Positions 13,555 to 22,700 are shown, numbered from the stretch's first letter. The stretch is 64,000 bases of DNA from Lysinibacillus sp. 2017 (GCF_003073375.1 NZ_CP029002.1:3384001-3448000), one strand, 5' to 3'. A program made the numbers and translations. The notes: a model not told the origin generated them from the sequence alone.

Positions 13555-13891
13555 AAATTGACGTACGGTATGTCGTAATTCGCCGTTGTAGTTTATTTTG
13601 TTTATTTGCTTTTGTTGAACTTTGAATTAGTTGATTTAACGTTGTAACAGAATCTCCATTAAATTGGATTCCCTTCACGATTAGTCGTGCTTTATTTTGC
13701 ACAAGCTTTTTGGCTTTTGGTAAAGCTTTTTTCTTCTTCTTATTATTCTGTTGAAGTTGTTCGCGGGGATCTCTATAAAAATCTTGCATCCCGCTATTAA
13801 TAGCATCTGCAAAATGGGTGTCCGATAAAAGTGCACGTGACTTATTGCGATAAATACTACTCGTAGTCCCCGAAACGCGTGAAGTTCTCAC
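13553..13891 (-). CDS. hypothetical basic protein (112 aa)
   Basis: GTG start with a GGAGGGGAG ribosome-binding site a few bases upstream and a terminator on the stop codon. The product is Lys/Arg/Gln-rich, with a lysine cluster (NNKKKKKALPKAKK) near residue 50, no membrane segment and no cysteine. The charge suggests nucleic-acid or polyanion binding, but I do not recognise the family. It stands alone between nadE and the MoxR operon. Confidence 0.7.
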   Translation of the reverse strand: MRTSRVSGTTSSIYRNKSRALLSDTHFADAINSGMQDFYRDPREQLQQNNKKKKKALPKAKKLVQNKARLIVKGIQFNGDSVTTLNQLIQSSTKANKQNKLQRRITTYRTSI

Positions 13892-14027
13892 CTTCTCCCC
13901 TCCCTAATCATCTTCTTAGGTATATATATCGACAACTTCACAAAAAGTTTAATAATTTTAAGCCCCTAGGAACTGTTCATTAAATCATCGCGAGACATTC
14001 CTAACAAAAATAAGGTATTAATACCTA

Positions 14028-14064
14028 AAAAAACCGTGTTGCACTCAGCACAACACGGTTTTTA
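14028..14064 (-). terminator. terminator of pncB-nadE
   Basis: AAACCGTGTTG and CAACACGGTTT form a strong stem with the loop GTGCTGAGT-like sequence and a T-run on the minus strand, right after the nadE stop. Confidence 0.92.
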
Positions 14065-14067
14065 AAA

Positions 14068-14895
14068 TCATTTCCAGAACGCATCGAAAATTGTAATCGG
14101 TAGATGACGTTTGTGCATCGAACGAATATAATGACTTTCTAGTGTTTTACGCGCTTGTTCAGGAATTTTTTTGCCCTCTAAATAATCATCTATTTGCTCA
14201 TATGTCAGACCTAATGCGGCTTCATCTGGTAAAGAAGGACGATCTTCTTCTAAGTCTGCAGTTGGTGTTTTTTCATATAAATGGGCAGGGCAATTTAACT
14301 GTTTTAAAATTTGGCGACCTTGACGTTTATTTAAACGGAAAATCGGTGTTAAATCTGCTCCTCCATCACCAAATTTCGTATAAAAACCAGTAATTGCTTC
14401 TGCCGCGTGATCTGTACCTAAAACAACCCCGCCGTTCATTGCTGCAATCGAAAATTGCACTTTCATTCGTTCACGTGCTTTTTCGTTTCCTTTTGCAAAA
14501 TCACTCAGTTCAATACCTGCAGTAGAAAGTGCATTAACACTCGCATCCACTGCTTCTTTAATATTAACTGTATAGATTTTCGTTGGGTTAATATAATCTA
14601 ATGCATCTTGGCAATCTTGTTCATCTGTCTGTACACCATAAGGCAAACGCACTGCCCAAAACGAATACTTCTGCTCGCCAGCTTCTTCGTTTAGTTCAGC
14701 AACAGCCATTTGTGTCAGTTTGCCCGTTAGCGTTGAATCTTGTCCACCACTAATCCCTAAAACAAAACCCTTTAAAAATGTGTGTTTTTTGGCATATTCT
14801 TTTAAAAAATCAATCGTTTTACGAATTTCTTGTTCAACATCAATTGTCGGTAAAACCTTTAATTCTTCTATTATTTGTCGTTGCAACGTGGACAC
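14068..14895 (-). CDS. nadE: NH3-dependent NAD+ synthetase
   Basis: NadE amidates nicotinic acid adenine dinucleotide with ammonia and ATP to give NAD+. The 275-residue protein carries the N-type ATP-pyrophosphatase P-loop [11 protein letters not shown] (about residues 45-55), the [20 protein letters not shown] active-site segment and the conserved C-terminal HKR motif. It lacks a glutaminase domain, so it uses ammonia. The GTG giving MSTLQRQ was chosen because AAGGAG lies 8 nt upstream; an earlier GTG overlaps that site. It starts 12 nt after pncB, an NAD-salvage operon. Confidence 0.95.
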   Translation of the reverse strand: MSTLQRQIIEELKVLPTIDVEQEIRKTIDFLKEYAKKHTFLKGFVLGISGGQDSTLTGKLTQMAVAELNEEAGEQKYSFWAVRLPYGVQTDEQDCQDALDYINPTKIYTVNIKEAVDASVNALSTAGIELSDFAKGNEKARERMKVQFSIAAMNGGVVLGTDHAAEAITGFYTKFGDGGADLTPIFRLNKRQGRQILKQLNCPAHLYEKTPTADLEEDRPSLPDEAALGLTYEQIDDYLEGKKIPEQARKTLESHYIRSMHKRHLPITIFDAFWK

Positions 14896-14907
14896 CGTCA
14901 ACACTCC

Positions 14908-16377
14908 TTATTGTTGTTCGAGTTGTGTTACCATATCACGCACTTCTTTAATATTGCGCATTTTGTTATCCCAGCATTTTTGACTTAAATCAACCGGGTA
15001 TTCTTCTGGGTTTAATGAACGCTTGTATTCATCCCATAGTAAACCCAAATTTTCCGTAGCATATTGGCGAATTTCTTGTACGGATGGATTTCCATAGACT
15101 ACTTCGCCTTGATCAATCACTTTTTGGTGCAGCTCTTTTGCTTTAAAGTCCGTTACGTATTTCGAAACGAATGTATGCACTGGGTGGAACATTTTTAGAA
15201 GATTTTGCGACGCTGGATTTTCGTCAGCCATTGCAATGTAGTCCCCTTCAGATTTACCGTTTCTATTATTAATAATTCGGTAAAGCTTTTTAAGACCTGG
15301 CGTTGTTACCTTTTCAGCGTTAGCAGAAATTTTAATTGTGTCTTCCATTTCCCCGTGTTCGTTCTCAATGGAAACCATTTTGTAAACCGCACCTAATGCA
15401 GGTTGATCATAAGCAGTAATGAGCTTCGTACCGATTCCCCACGAATCAACACGTGCTCCTTGCGCTTTTAAGTTTAAAATCGTGTATTCATCTAAATCAT
15501 TCGAAACAACGACTTTCGCATCTGGGAATCCCGCTTCGTCTAACATGCGACGCGCCTCTTTTGATAAGAAGGCAATATCCCCACTATCCAGGCGAATGCC
15601 GATAAAGTTAATTTTATCTCCAAGCTCTTTTGCTACTTTAATCGCAGTTGGTACACCCGATTTTAATGTGTTGTACGTATCTACTAAAAATACACAATCT
15701 TTATGACGTTTTGCATAAGAATGGAACGCATCATAATCATTTTTGTAGGCTTGTACTAATGCATGTGCATGCGTACCTGAAACAGGGATGTTAAATAACT
15801 TTCCCGCGCGAACGTTTGATGTCGATTCAAAGCCACCAATAACTGCTGCACGTGCTCCCCAAATCGCCGCATCCATTTCTTGCGCACGTCGTGTACCAAA
15901 TTCCATCGCGACTTCATCATGCACAACTTGTTTAATACGACTTGCTTTCGTTGCGATTAACGTTTGATAATTCACGATATTTAAAAGTGCTGTTTCAATT
16001 AATTGTGCTTCAACAAGCGGCGCTTCAATTCGGACGATTGGCTCATTCGCAAAAACAAGCTCCCCTTCAATCATCGAATACATCGTACCTGTAAAACGAA
16101 TTTCCTTTAAGTATTCAATAAAATCTTCTTCATATTGCAATTCATCCCGCAAATAAGCAATATCCGTTTCACTAAACCTAAAGTCTTTTAAATAATCTAA
16201 CATGCGTTCTAAACCTGCAAATACCGCATAGCCATTGCCGAATGGTAATTTTCTAAAATATAGCTCAAAGACTGCTTTTCGGTTGTGAATCCCGTCAGCC
16301 CAATAACTTTCCGCCATATTAATTTGATATAAATCGGTATGCAAAGCTAAGCTATCATCTACATACTTTTCCTTCAT
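14908..16377 (-). CDS. pncB: nicotinate phosphoribosyltransferase
   Basis: The 489-residue cytoplasmic enzyme joins nicotinate to PRPP, giving nicotinate mononucleotide for NAD salvage. Family segments seen include ALHTDLYQINMAESYW at the N-terminus, EFGTRRAQ near 160, GTHAHALVQAY near 205 and IRLDSGDIA near 261. The length is typical of the Gram-positive form. AAGGGGA precedes the ATG. It is followed by nadE, which completes the route to NAD+. Confidence 0.94.
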   Translation of the reverse strand: MKEKYVDDSLALHTDLYQINMAESYWADGIHNRKAVFELYFRKLPFGNGYAVFAGLERMLDYLKDFRFSETDIAYLRDELQYEEDFIEYLKEIRFTGTMYSMIEGELVFANEPIVRIEAPLVEAQLIETALLNIVNYQTLIATKASRIKQVVHDEVAMEFGTRRAQEMDAAIWGARAAVIGGFESTSNVRAGKLFNIPVSGTHAHALVQAYKNDYDAFHSYAKRHKDCVFLVDTYNTLKSGVPTAIKVAKELGDKINFIGIRLDSGDIAFLSKEARRMLDEAGFPDAKVVVSNDLDEYTILNLKAQGARVDSWGIGTKLITAYDQPALGAVYKMVSIENEHGEMEDTIKISANAEKVTTPGLKKLYRIINNRNGKSEGDYIAMADENPASQNLLKMFHPVHTFVSKYVTDFKAKELHQKVIDQGEVVYGNPSVQEIRQYATENLGLLWDEYKRSLNPEEYPVDLSQKCWDNKMRNIKEVRDMVTQLEQQ

Positions 16378-16573
16378 ATTAGTTCCCCTTCTTCCAAAAC
16401 ATAATTAGTCATAGTATACACTATCTTAAAACTATTTCGATGCACGGAGCATCGTTTTTTCTTATATGTACCATTTATTCACATAAAACAAACACCCCAA
16501 CGCTTCATTTTGCCAATCTAAAGCTCGCCACAACAGTTCATCTCACAATTCGATGAAATCAATCGAAAATACA

Positions 16574-16590
16574 TGTTAGTTTTTCTTACA
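16574..16590 (+). promoter_or_regulatory. TnrA/GlnR box 1 (upstream activation position)
   Basis: TGTTA-N7-TTACA matches the TGTNA-N7-TNACA consensus exactly. It ends 7 bp before the -35 element of the glnK promoter and is centred about 50 bp upstream of the predicted start. That is the position from which TnrA activates nrgAB in B. subtilis. Confidence 0.8.
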
Positions 16591-16597
16591 TAAAGGA

Positions 16598-16626
16598 TTG
16601 ATTTATTTGAAAATTCGTTTTATCAT
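16598..16626 (+). promoter_or_regulatory. sigma-A promoter of glnK-amtB
   Basis: TTGATT (16598-16603), a 17-bp spacer and TATCAT (16621-16626) predict a start near 16633, about 26 nt before the glnK start codon. Confidence 0.65.
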
Positions 16627-16642
16627 GTTAGATAACATAACA
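16626..16642 (+). promoter_or_regulatory. TnrA/GlnR box 2 (over the transcription start)
   Basis: TGTTA-GATAACA-TAACA is a second exact TGTNA-N7-TNACA match. It overlaps the end of the -10 element and the predicted start site, a position expected for repression, and abuts the ribosome-binding site AAGGAG at 16644. Confidence 0.75.
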
Positions 16643-16658
16643 CAAGGAGTTGTTGAAC

Positions 16659-17000
16659 ATGAAAAAAATCGAGGCAATCATTCGTCCTGAGGTGTTCGCA
16701 AAAGTTCGTGAAGGTTTGGCTCTTGAAGGAATTGATGGTTTGAGCATTTCGGAAGTTGCAGGCGCAGGTCGTCAAGAAGGTCGAATCGGTTTATTCCGAG
16801 GGAACTCGTATTCTATGGAATTTTCACAAAAACTGAAGCTTGAGATGGTTGTAGACAACGCCAAAGTTCAACCGATTATCGATGTATTATTACGTGAAGC
16901 TTCTACAGGTGAAGTGGGAGACGGAAAAATCTTCATCTACCCCGTAGAACAAGCAATTCGCATTCGTACAAAAGAACTTGGCTCCATTGCCATTGATTAA
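16659..17000 (+). CDS. glnK: P-II family nitrogen regulator
   Basis: The 113-residue P-II signal protein binds ATP/ADP and 2-oxoglutarate and gates the ammonium channel encoded next. The T-loop sequence is RGNSYSMEF with Tyr51 at the classic modification position. The B-loop GEVGDGKIF and the C-terminal beta strand are present. The ATG was chosen over the in-frame TTGs because AAGGAG is 9 nt upstream. It is co-transcribed with amtB (31-nt gap) behind two TnrA/GlnR boxes. Confidence 0.95.
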   Translation: MKKIEAIIRPEVFAKVREGLALEGIDGLSISEVAGAGRQEGRIGLFRGNSYSMEFSQKLKLEMVVDNAKVQPIIDVLLREASTGEVGDGKIFIYPVEQAIRIRTKELGSIAID

Positions 17001-17031
17001 TCAAAATTTAACATAAAAGGAGGAAACTTTA

Positions 17032-18339
17032 ATGACAAATGAAGCATTGGAACTTTCAATCAATTTAGTTTGGGTAATGCTCGGTGCATTCTTCGTATTC
17101 TTTATGCACGCGGGATTTGCAATGGTAGAGGCTGGCTTTACGCGTTCAAAAAATGCAGTCAGCATTTTAATGAAAAATATTTTAACGATTTCAATCGGAG
17201 GAATTGTTTATTACGTAGCAGGCTACGCCATCATGTTTGGTGACAGTGCCGGTGGATTTATCGGTACTTCTGGTTTCGCACTTATAGGCGTTAACGATAT
17301 CGCATTCTTCGTATTCCAGGCTATGTTCGCAGCAACATGCGCAACAATTATTTCAGGTGCCGTTGCAGAACGTACAAACATTATGGCTTACATGGTTATA
17401 GTTGTAGCGATGACATTATTCGTTTACCCAGTCGTTGGCCACTGGATCTGGCAAGGTGATGGTTGGTTGACAGCATTAGGCTTCACTGATTTCGCAGGTT
17501 CTACTGTCGTTCACTTAACAGGAGCGGTTGGTGCATTAGTTGTTGCAGCAATGGTCGGTCCTCGTGTCGGCAAGTACACAAAAGCCGTAGTTAACGTTAT
17601 CCCTGGTCATTCAATTCCTCTTGGTGCATTAGGTGTATTCATTCTTTGGTTAGGTTGGTATGGTTTCAACGGTGCTTCAACATTAGCTGCTGATCCAGCT
17701 TCAGTGCCTGGTGTTATTGCGAATACATTTTTAGCTGCCTCTGGTGGTGTTATTGCAACAGCATTCTATACACGCTTACGTTACGGATTTATTGATGGTT
17801 CTTTAACACTAAATGGCGCATTAGCCGGTTTAGTTAGTATTACTGCTGGTGCTTTAAACTTAAATATCGGATTCGCTATTGTCGCAGGTGCTGTCGGCGG
17901 TATCATTTTAGTTGAAGCCGTGCGTTTCATCGAACATAAATTACGTGTTGATGATCCTGTTGGTGCCATCGCTGTTCACGGTGTTTGCGGTATTTGGGGC
18001 ACATTAGCAGTTGGTTTATTCGATAAAACTGGTGGCGGTTTAATATACGGTCATGGTGCAACATTACTCGGTGTGCAAGCACTAGGTGTAGCAGCTGTCA
18101 TTATTTGGACTGCTAGTACAGTAGGAATCGCGACTTATATCATCAAAGTATTCATCCCTTTACGTGTTGCATACGAAGAAGAAGTAGAAGGTTTAGATAT
18201 CGCAGAACATGGTGCTTATGCATATGAAATGCAAGATATGTTCAAAGGTGTAACCAAATCGAATGATAGCTTTGCACAACGCTTAACGAATTTAGGTAAA
18301 GCGCCGAGTGCTAGTAATATACAAGAGAAACAAGTTTAA
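17032..18339 (+). CDS. amtB: ammonium transporter (Amt/AmtB)
   Basis: The 435-residue channel has about 11 membrane helices and conducts ammonium across the cytoplasmic membrane. The twin pore histidines are in STVVHLTGA (residue ~163) and IAVHGVCGIWG (~310). The signature DFAGSTVVH and the GWYGFNGAS segment are intact. A strong AAAGGAGG ribosome-binding site precedes the ATG. It is paired with glnK, whose product plugs the channel when nitrogen is ample, and is nrgA-like in context. Confidence 0.96.
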   Translation: MTNEALELSINLVWVMLGAFFVFFMHAGFAMVEAGFTRSKNAVSILMKNILTISIGGIVYYVAGYAIMFGDSAGGFIGTSGFALIGVNDIAFFVFQAMFAATCATIISGAVAERTNIMAYMVIVVAMTLFVYPVVGHWIWQGDGWLTALGFTDFAGSTVVHLTGAVGALVVAAMVGPRVGKYTKAVVNVIPGHSIPLGALGVFILWLGWYGFNGASTLAADPASVPGVIANTFLAASGGVIATAFYTRLRYGFIDGSLTLNGALAGLVSITAGALNLNIGFAIVAGAVGGIILVEAVRFIEHKLRVDDPVGAIAVHGVCGIWGTLAVGLFDKTGGGLIYGHGATLLGVQALGVAAVIIWTASTVGIATYIIKVFIPLRVAYEEEVEGLDIAEHGAYAYEMQDMFKGVTKSNDSFAQRLTNLGKAPSASNIQEKQV

Positions 18340-18440
18340 CTTTTGGGTTCCCGAATTCCTTTAGTTACCCCTATAGCTAAAGGCAGAACATGCCCCCTAA
18401 CATGTTCTTGAATCATTCTTTCAAAATATAATTATGAATA

Positions 18441-18486
18441 GAAAAAGATCTCGTTCTTCCCCCACATGTTGAACGAGATCTTTTTC
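18441..18486. terminator. terminator after amtB
   Basis: A perfect 16-bp inverted repeat (GAAAAAGATCTCGTTC and its complement) with a 14-nt loop, with T5 inside the 3' arm. It lies about 100 nt after the amtB stop and could work in both directions. Weaker hairpins precede it at about 18358-18385 and 18387-18408. Confidence 0.85.
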
Positions 18487-18647
18487 TTATTGTGCATTCC
18501 TTAAAATTTAGCTTATGCTAATGAAAAATTGAGTGAAGTCATTACAGTAGCATGAAAACGGGTTATGGTATAATTTTTTTAATTCCTCTCTCGTCATTTT
18601 AGAGGATTGAATTTTTTCTATTTCAACAGAAACAAGGAGATGTTTTT

Positions 18648-19619
18648 ATGGCATTACGTGATTTTTTCATTTCTTTATCTGAAAACCAAACATTAAGTAA
18701 CGCTGCACAACAATACGGTGTAAAACTCGGTGCCGGAAGCGTTGTGGCAGGTACAAGCATCCAAGAAATGATGGAAAATATTAAACAATTAAATTTACAA
18801 GGGATCTCTTGTACCGTCGACAATTTAAGTGAATTCGTATCTGATGAAGCTGAGGCTACAAAAGCAAAAGAAGAAATTTTAAGAATGATTGAAGCAATTC
18901 ATGCAGAAGGTGTGGAGGCACATGTTTCATTAAAGCCATCTCAACTTGGGTTAGATATTGACATCGACTTTTGCTATGACAACGTACGTGAAATTGTTGA
19001 ACGTGCAAATGAATACGGGATTTTCGTCAACTTTGATATGGAAAATCACAATCGATTACAACCTACATTTGATATGTTAGAAGAACTTCTGAAATCTTTC
19101 GATAATGTGGGTACAGTGATCCAGGCGTATTTCCATCGTGCAAAAAGTGATATCGAGCAATTTAAAGATACGCGTTTACGCATTGTAAAAGGCGCTTACA
19201 AAGAGTCTGAAGAAATTGCATTTCAAGATAAATTAGATGTTGATGTTAATTTTCTTGAGCTCATTGAATACCATTTATCACATGGTCACTTCACATCCAT
19301 CGCAACGCATGACCATAATATTATTAAGCATGTGAAATATTTCGTTGAGAAGTACAACATTCCAAAAGAAAAATTCGAATTTCAAATGCTTTATGGCTTC
19401 CGAAAAGATTTACAGCTTGAATTAGCACATGAAGGCTATCAAGTTTGTGTGTATGTTCCTTACGGTAAGGATTGGTATGGCTACTTCATGCGTCGCTTAG
19501 CAGAACGTCCACAAAACTTAAACCTTGTGACAAAGCAAGTGTTTACGAAGAAAACAAACACGGTACTAGCCGTTGCAGCAGGTGCATTTATACTTGGCCG
19601 TTTAACAAAGAAAAAGTGA
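18648..19619 (+). CDS. proline dehydrogenase with C-terminal membrane tail
   Basis: The 323-residue flavoenzyme oxidises proline to pyrroline-5-carboxylate. The PutA/FadM-type barrel is recognisable from RIVKGAYKE (near 184), FEFQMLYGFR (near 243) and YVPYGKDWYGYFMRRLAERP (near 269-288). After the family's usual end come about 20 hydrophobic residues (NTVLAVAAGAFILGRL) and a KKK tail, resembling a membrane anchor. ACAAGGAGATG precedes the start. It is monocistronic and ends at a shared terminator. Symbols putB, fadM and prodh are all in use, so I give none. Confidence 0.9.
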   Translation: MALRDFFISLSENQTLSNAAQQYGVKLGAGSVVAGTSIQEMMENIKQLNLQGISCTVDNLSEFVSDEAEATKAKEEILRMIEAIHAEGVEAHVSLKPSQLGLDIDIDFCYDNVREIVERANEYGIFVNFDMENHNRLQPTFDMLEELLKSFDNVGTVIQAYFHRAKSDIEQFKDTRLRIVKGAYKESEEIAFQDKLDVDVNFLELIEYHLSHGHFTSIATHDHNIIKHVKYFVEKYNIPKEKFEFQMLYGFRKDLQLELAHEGYQVCVYVPYGKDWYGYFMRRLAERPQNLNLVTKQVFTKKTNTVLAVAAGAFILGRLTKKK

Positions 19620-19654
19620 TATCAGAAAAATTATACTTTCTTATTCACTAAAAA

Positions 19655-19699
19655 ATCCCTCGCTATGCTGGCCTTTAATCGCCGAGCAAAACGAGGGAT
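19655..19699. terminator. shared terminator between proline dehydrogenase and desR
   Basis: ATCCCTCG (19655-19662) and CGAGGGAT (19692-19699) form the stem, with A/T-rich runs on both outer sides. It serves the two converging genes. Confidence 0.65.
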
Positions 19700-19703
19700 A
19701 CTT

Positions 19704-20309
19704 TTATTTGTTCCATCCTTTTTCTTTAAAACGAGCAATCGCTTCGATACGATTTCCTACACCGAGCTTATCTAAAATTGTTGAAATGTAATTACGTACG
19801 GTTCCTGCTGATAAAAATAATTCTGCGGCAATTTCTTTCGTCGTTTTCCCTTCAGAAACAAGTTCCAACACTTGACTTTCACGGTCTGTTAACGGATTTT
19901 CACTATCTTCTTCATACACAAAATCCACAAGCTCTGGTGCATAAATGCGACGACCATCCATAATAATACGAATCGAATTCACCAGCTCTTCAATCGGGCT
20001 GTCTTTTAATAAATAACCACGCACACCTGCTTTACGCGCACGTTCAAAATAACCAGGACGCGCAAATGTTGTTAAAATAATAATCTTACAGTCACTTCCG
20101 CGCAGTTCTTCCGCTGCATCAAGGCCTGTTTTAATCGGCATTTCAATATCCATAATGCAAACATCTGGTTGCAATTCATTGACCATTTCTACTGCTTCTT
20201 CTCCGTTTTTTGCAAGACCGATAACTTCTATGTCATCCTCCATGCTCAGTAACGATTTCATCGCACCTAGTAGCATCCCCTGATCTTCTGCTATGACGAT
20301 TCGAATCAT
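19704..20309 (-). CDS. desR: NarL-family response regulator, DesR-like
   Basis: The 201-residue regulator has a receiver domain with phospho-acceptor Asp54 (CIMDIEMP), conserved ILTTFARPGYF and Lys104-region GYLLKDSP, then a LuxR-type HTH (LTDRESQVLELVSEGKTTKEIA). Large stretches match my memory of B. subtilis DesR, which activates the des promoter in the cold. It starts 2 nt after desK and is separated from des only by desK, giving des-desK-desR as in B. subtilis. Confidence 0.93.
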   Translation of the reverse strand: MIRIVIAEDQGMLLGAMKSLLSMEDDIEVIGLAKNGEEAVEMVNELQPDVCIMDIEMPIKTGLDAAEELRGSDCKIIILTTFARPGYFERARKAGVRGYLLKDSPIEELVNSIRIIMDGRRIYAPELVDFVYEEDSENPLTDRESQVLELVSEGKTTKEIAAELFLSAGTVRNYISTILDKLGVGNRIEAIARFKEKGWNK

Positions 20310-20310
20310 G

Positions 20311-21447
20311 TCATTTCTCTCCTTTTTGATGAGTAATCGCTAACGGTATAGTCATCATCACCGTTGTCCCCTCACCCAATTCACTTTCAATTTCAATTAA
20401 TCCATTTAAAAATTCGACGCGCTCTTGCATTCCTTTTAAACCGTTACCACCTTCATATAATTGCAAACGTTCAAAGCCTTTCCCATTATCTAAAATCGTC
20501 ACTTTAAATTCATCCTCACTTTGATAAAACGTAATTCTACAAAGTGTAGCTTGACTATGTTTGACAATGTTCGTTACAACTTCTTTCAAACACATACTAA
20601 TGACATTTTCTGCTAATGTTGGCATTTTAATTTGCGATAAATCCCCATTTAAACGCAATTTAATTTGTGCCGCTTTTAAAATTTGCTCTATACGGTATAG
20701 CTCTTCTTCAATGCGAACGGTCCGCATATCCGCAACAAGTTCACGTACTTCCTTCAACGCAACACTTGCTGTTTGACGAATGTCTTTAATTTCCAAAATG
20801 GCTTGCTGTGGATTCTTTTCCACCAAGCGCGCTGCTAAATCACTTTTCAGGCCAATCATCGATAATTTTTGACCAAGTGTATCATGCAAATCACGTGCAA
20901 TACGTTGGCGTTCTTCAAAAACCGTCAGCTCCGAAATACGTTCTCGAGCCGTTTCTAATTCACCTTCTAAATTTTCACGTTTCGTTCTCGAATACAACGT
21001 AAACGGTAGAAGCACAACACCTAGCATATTAATAATAATGAATGGTGTTTGCGTTAAATAGAGATCAAGGTAAATGAAATACCCACCAACAATTGATATC
21101 ACAGTAAAGCCAATATGTAAGCCATACATAATATAGAATCCGACAGATTGCCTAATATTACCAATAAAAAATGCAGTAAACAATGATAAATATACATAGC
21201 CAAAAAATAGTGTCATCACAATGTTCACTACCATTTGAAAGCTAATCCACATATATCTCAAGCCACTTTTCGATTTGAACGAAAAATAATGGCATAAAAA
21301 ATAAAATAAAATCAATACAACTCCAACAAGTATTTGCCACAATGTGAACGAGTGGATAATAAAGAAAAACGGTAAAACACAAAAAATTATCCAAATATAA
21401 ATACTTAACATCGGGCTTTTTGGGATAATACTATACCAAGTTTGCAT
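20311..21447 (-). CDS. desK: membrane-fluidity sensor histidine kinase, DesK-like
   Basis: The 378-residue kinase has four to five N-terminal TM helices (residues ~10-150), a coiled linker (ERENLEGELETARERISEL), a HisKA_3 dimerisation domain with His188 in EERQRIARDLHDTLGQ, and a HATPase domain with the LDNGKGFE box near 311. The family member DesK senses membrane thickness and phosphorylates DesR on cooling. A terminator separates it from the desaturase gene. Confidence 0.92.
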   Translation of the reverse strand: MQTWYSIIPKSPMLSIYIWIIFCVLPFFFIIHSFTLWQILVGVVLILFYFLCHYFSFKSKSGLRYMWISFQMVVNIVMTLFFGYVYLSLFTAFFIGNIRQSVGFYIMYGLHIGFTVISIVGGYFIYLDLYLTQTPFIIINMLGVVLLPFTLYSRTKRENLEGELETARERISELTVFEERQRIARDLHDTLGQKLSMIGLKSDLAARLVEKNPQQAILEIKDIRQTASVALKEVRELVADMRTVRIEEELYRIEQILKAAQIKLRLNGDLSQIKMPTLAENVISMCLKEVVTNIVKHSQATLCRITFYQSEDEFKVTILDNGKGFERLQLYEGGNGLKGMQERVEFLNGLIEIESELGEGTTVMMTIPLAITHQKGEK

Positions 21448-21488
21448 AACAGCCTCAATTCTCTTTTTTCTTTCTATTATAACAAAAT

Positions 21489-21518
21489 AGGTACCTCAAG
21501 TTGAAAAATGAGGTACCT
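21489..21518 (-). terminator. terminator between des and desK
   Basis: A perfect 10-bp stem (AGGTACCTCA / TGAGGTACCT) with a 10-nt loop, followed on the minus strand by ATTTTGTT. It should reduce read-through from the cold-induced des gene into desKR. Confidence 0.8.
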
Positions 21519-21534
21519 CCAATTTTATTTACTT

Positions 21535-22575
21535 TTATTTTGCTAAAGATGTTTTTTGTTGTACACGTTTAAATTCTGCTTGTGCCGCTTCTTTAAATGT
21601 AACAAAGCGGTAATTTTCTGGATCATATAATTTATAACGAATCGATTCTAAACTTGTCTTAATCGTAATAGTTGTTGCCTTTTGCAGTGGCTTAATCGAT
21701 TCATGTGCATCTTCTAATTTATAGTTCGGTACGCGTGGTGCTAAATGATGCACGTGGTGGAAACCGATATTACCTGTCACCCATTGTAACAATTTCGGTA
21801 ATTTATAATAAGAACTACCTTCTACTGCAGCCTTCACATAATCCCATTCAGAATTCACTTCAAAATATGAATCTTCATACGTATGTTGTATGTAGAATAA
21901 CCAAATTCCTAATGAACCTGCGATGAAAAGTGTTAATGCATGTACTAATAAAAACGTCGTCCAACCAAAACTAATAATTAACGTCGTACAAATAACAAGT
22001 AATGCGATATTTGTCATATACGTGTTCATGCGCTCTTTGCGTTTTGCATCATTACGATTGAAGCGGTTTAATACAAGCACCATATAAAGTGGCCCTAATC
22101 CAAACATAACAAGGGGATTACGATATAAACGGTACCCTAAACGCGCTAATTTTGATTTTTCGAGATATTCTTCTACTGTTAACATTTCGATATCGCCTAT
22201 TCCACGCTTATCCAAGTTCGAACTTGTTGCATGGTGAATCGTATGCTCACGTTTCCATTTTTCGTATGGGAATGACGCGAAAATCCCAGTAATGAAGCCA
22301 GTAATATCGTTTGCTTTTTTACTTTTGAAAAATGAACCGTGTGTACAGTCATGGAAAATAATAAACGTACGTACAACAAATCCTGAAGCAATGACACTAC
22401 ATAATGCTGTTAGCCATGGTGAAACTTGTAGTAGAGCGTAGCCAGCTCCCCAAATTAGTAATAATGGTACTACAGTATTTAATAATTGTTGAATACTAGC
22501 TCGTGTTTCAGATTTTGCAAACGGCGCAATATCTTTACGTAGTTGCTTTGTTTTTTCTGCATCGGTTTTAGCCAT
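21535..22575 (-). CDS. des: membrane acyl-lipid desaturase
   Basis: The 346-residue di-iron membrane desaturase has the three histidine boxes HDCTHGS (near 75), HTIHHA (near 110) and HHVHH (near 273) and four or more TM segments. The B. subtilis enzyme is a delta-5 desaturase of membrane phospholipids; regiochemistry here is inferred. The gene heads the des-desK-desR set. A palindrome that could bind DesR and a strong 5'-leader hairpin lie upstream. The ribosome-binding site is GAGGAAAGAGGG. Confidence 0.93.
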   Translation of the reverse strand: MAKTDAEKTKQLRKDIAPFAKSETRASIQQLLNTVVPLLLIWGAGYALLQVSPWLTALCSVIASGFVVRTFIIFHDCTHGSFFKSKKANDITGFITGIFASFPYEKWKREHTIHHATSSNLDKRGIGDIEMLTVEEYLEKSKLARLGYRLYRNPLVMFGLGPLYMVLVLNRFNRNDAKRKERMNTYMTNIALLVICTTLIISFGWTTFLLVHALTLFIAGSLGIWLFYIQHTYEDSYFEVNSEWDYVKAAVEGSSYYKLPKLLQWVTGNIGFHHVHHLAPRVPNYKLEDAHESIKPLQKATTITIKTSLESIRYKLYDPENYRFVTFKEAAQAEFKRVQQKTSLAK

Positions 22576-22591
22576 GATGAAATCCCTCTTT

Positions 22592-22628
22592 CCTCAAAAT
22601 CGTTACGTTTATCGTAATCAATTTGAGG
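22592..22628 (-). promoter_or_regulatory. stable hairpin in des 5' leader
   Basis: CCTCAAATTGATTACG and CGTAACGATTTTGAGG can pair over about 16 positions with a 5-nt loop, with internal mismatches. The hairpin ends immediately before the GAGGAAAGAGGG ribosome-binding site, so it could act on translation or mRNA stability of a cold-inducible gene. Confidence 0.5.
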
Positions 22629-22661
22629 ATTTAGAAAAATGCTCAAACATCATAACTTTTT

Positions 22662-22677
22662 TATGACAGATGTCATA
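22662..22677. promoter_or_regulatory. candidate DesR operator
   Basis: TATGACA-GA-TGTCATA is a perfect 16-bp palindrome about 90 nt upstream of des. DesR binds inverted TCATGAC-like repeats upstream of des in B. subtilis. The identification is by position and resemblance only. Confidence 0.5.
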
Positions 22678-22700
22678 TGACCAGGTGACAATTTGTTATA

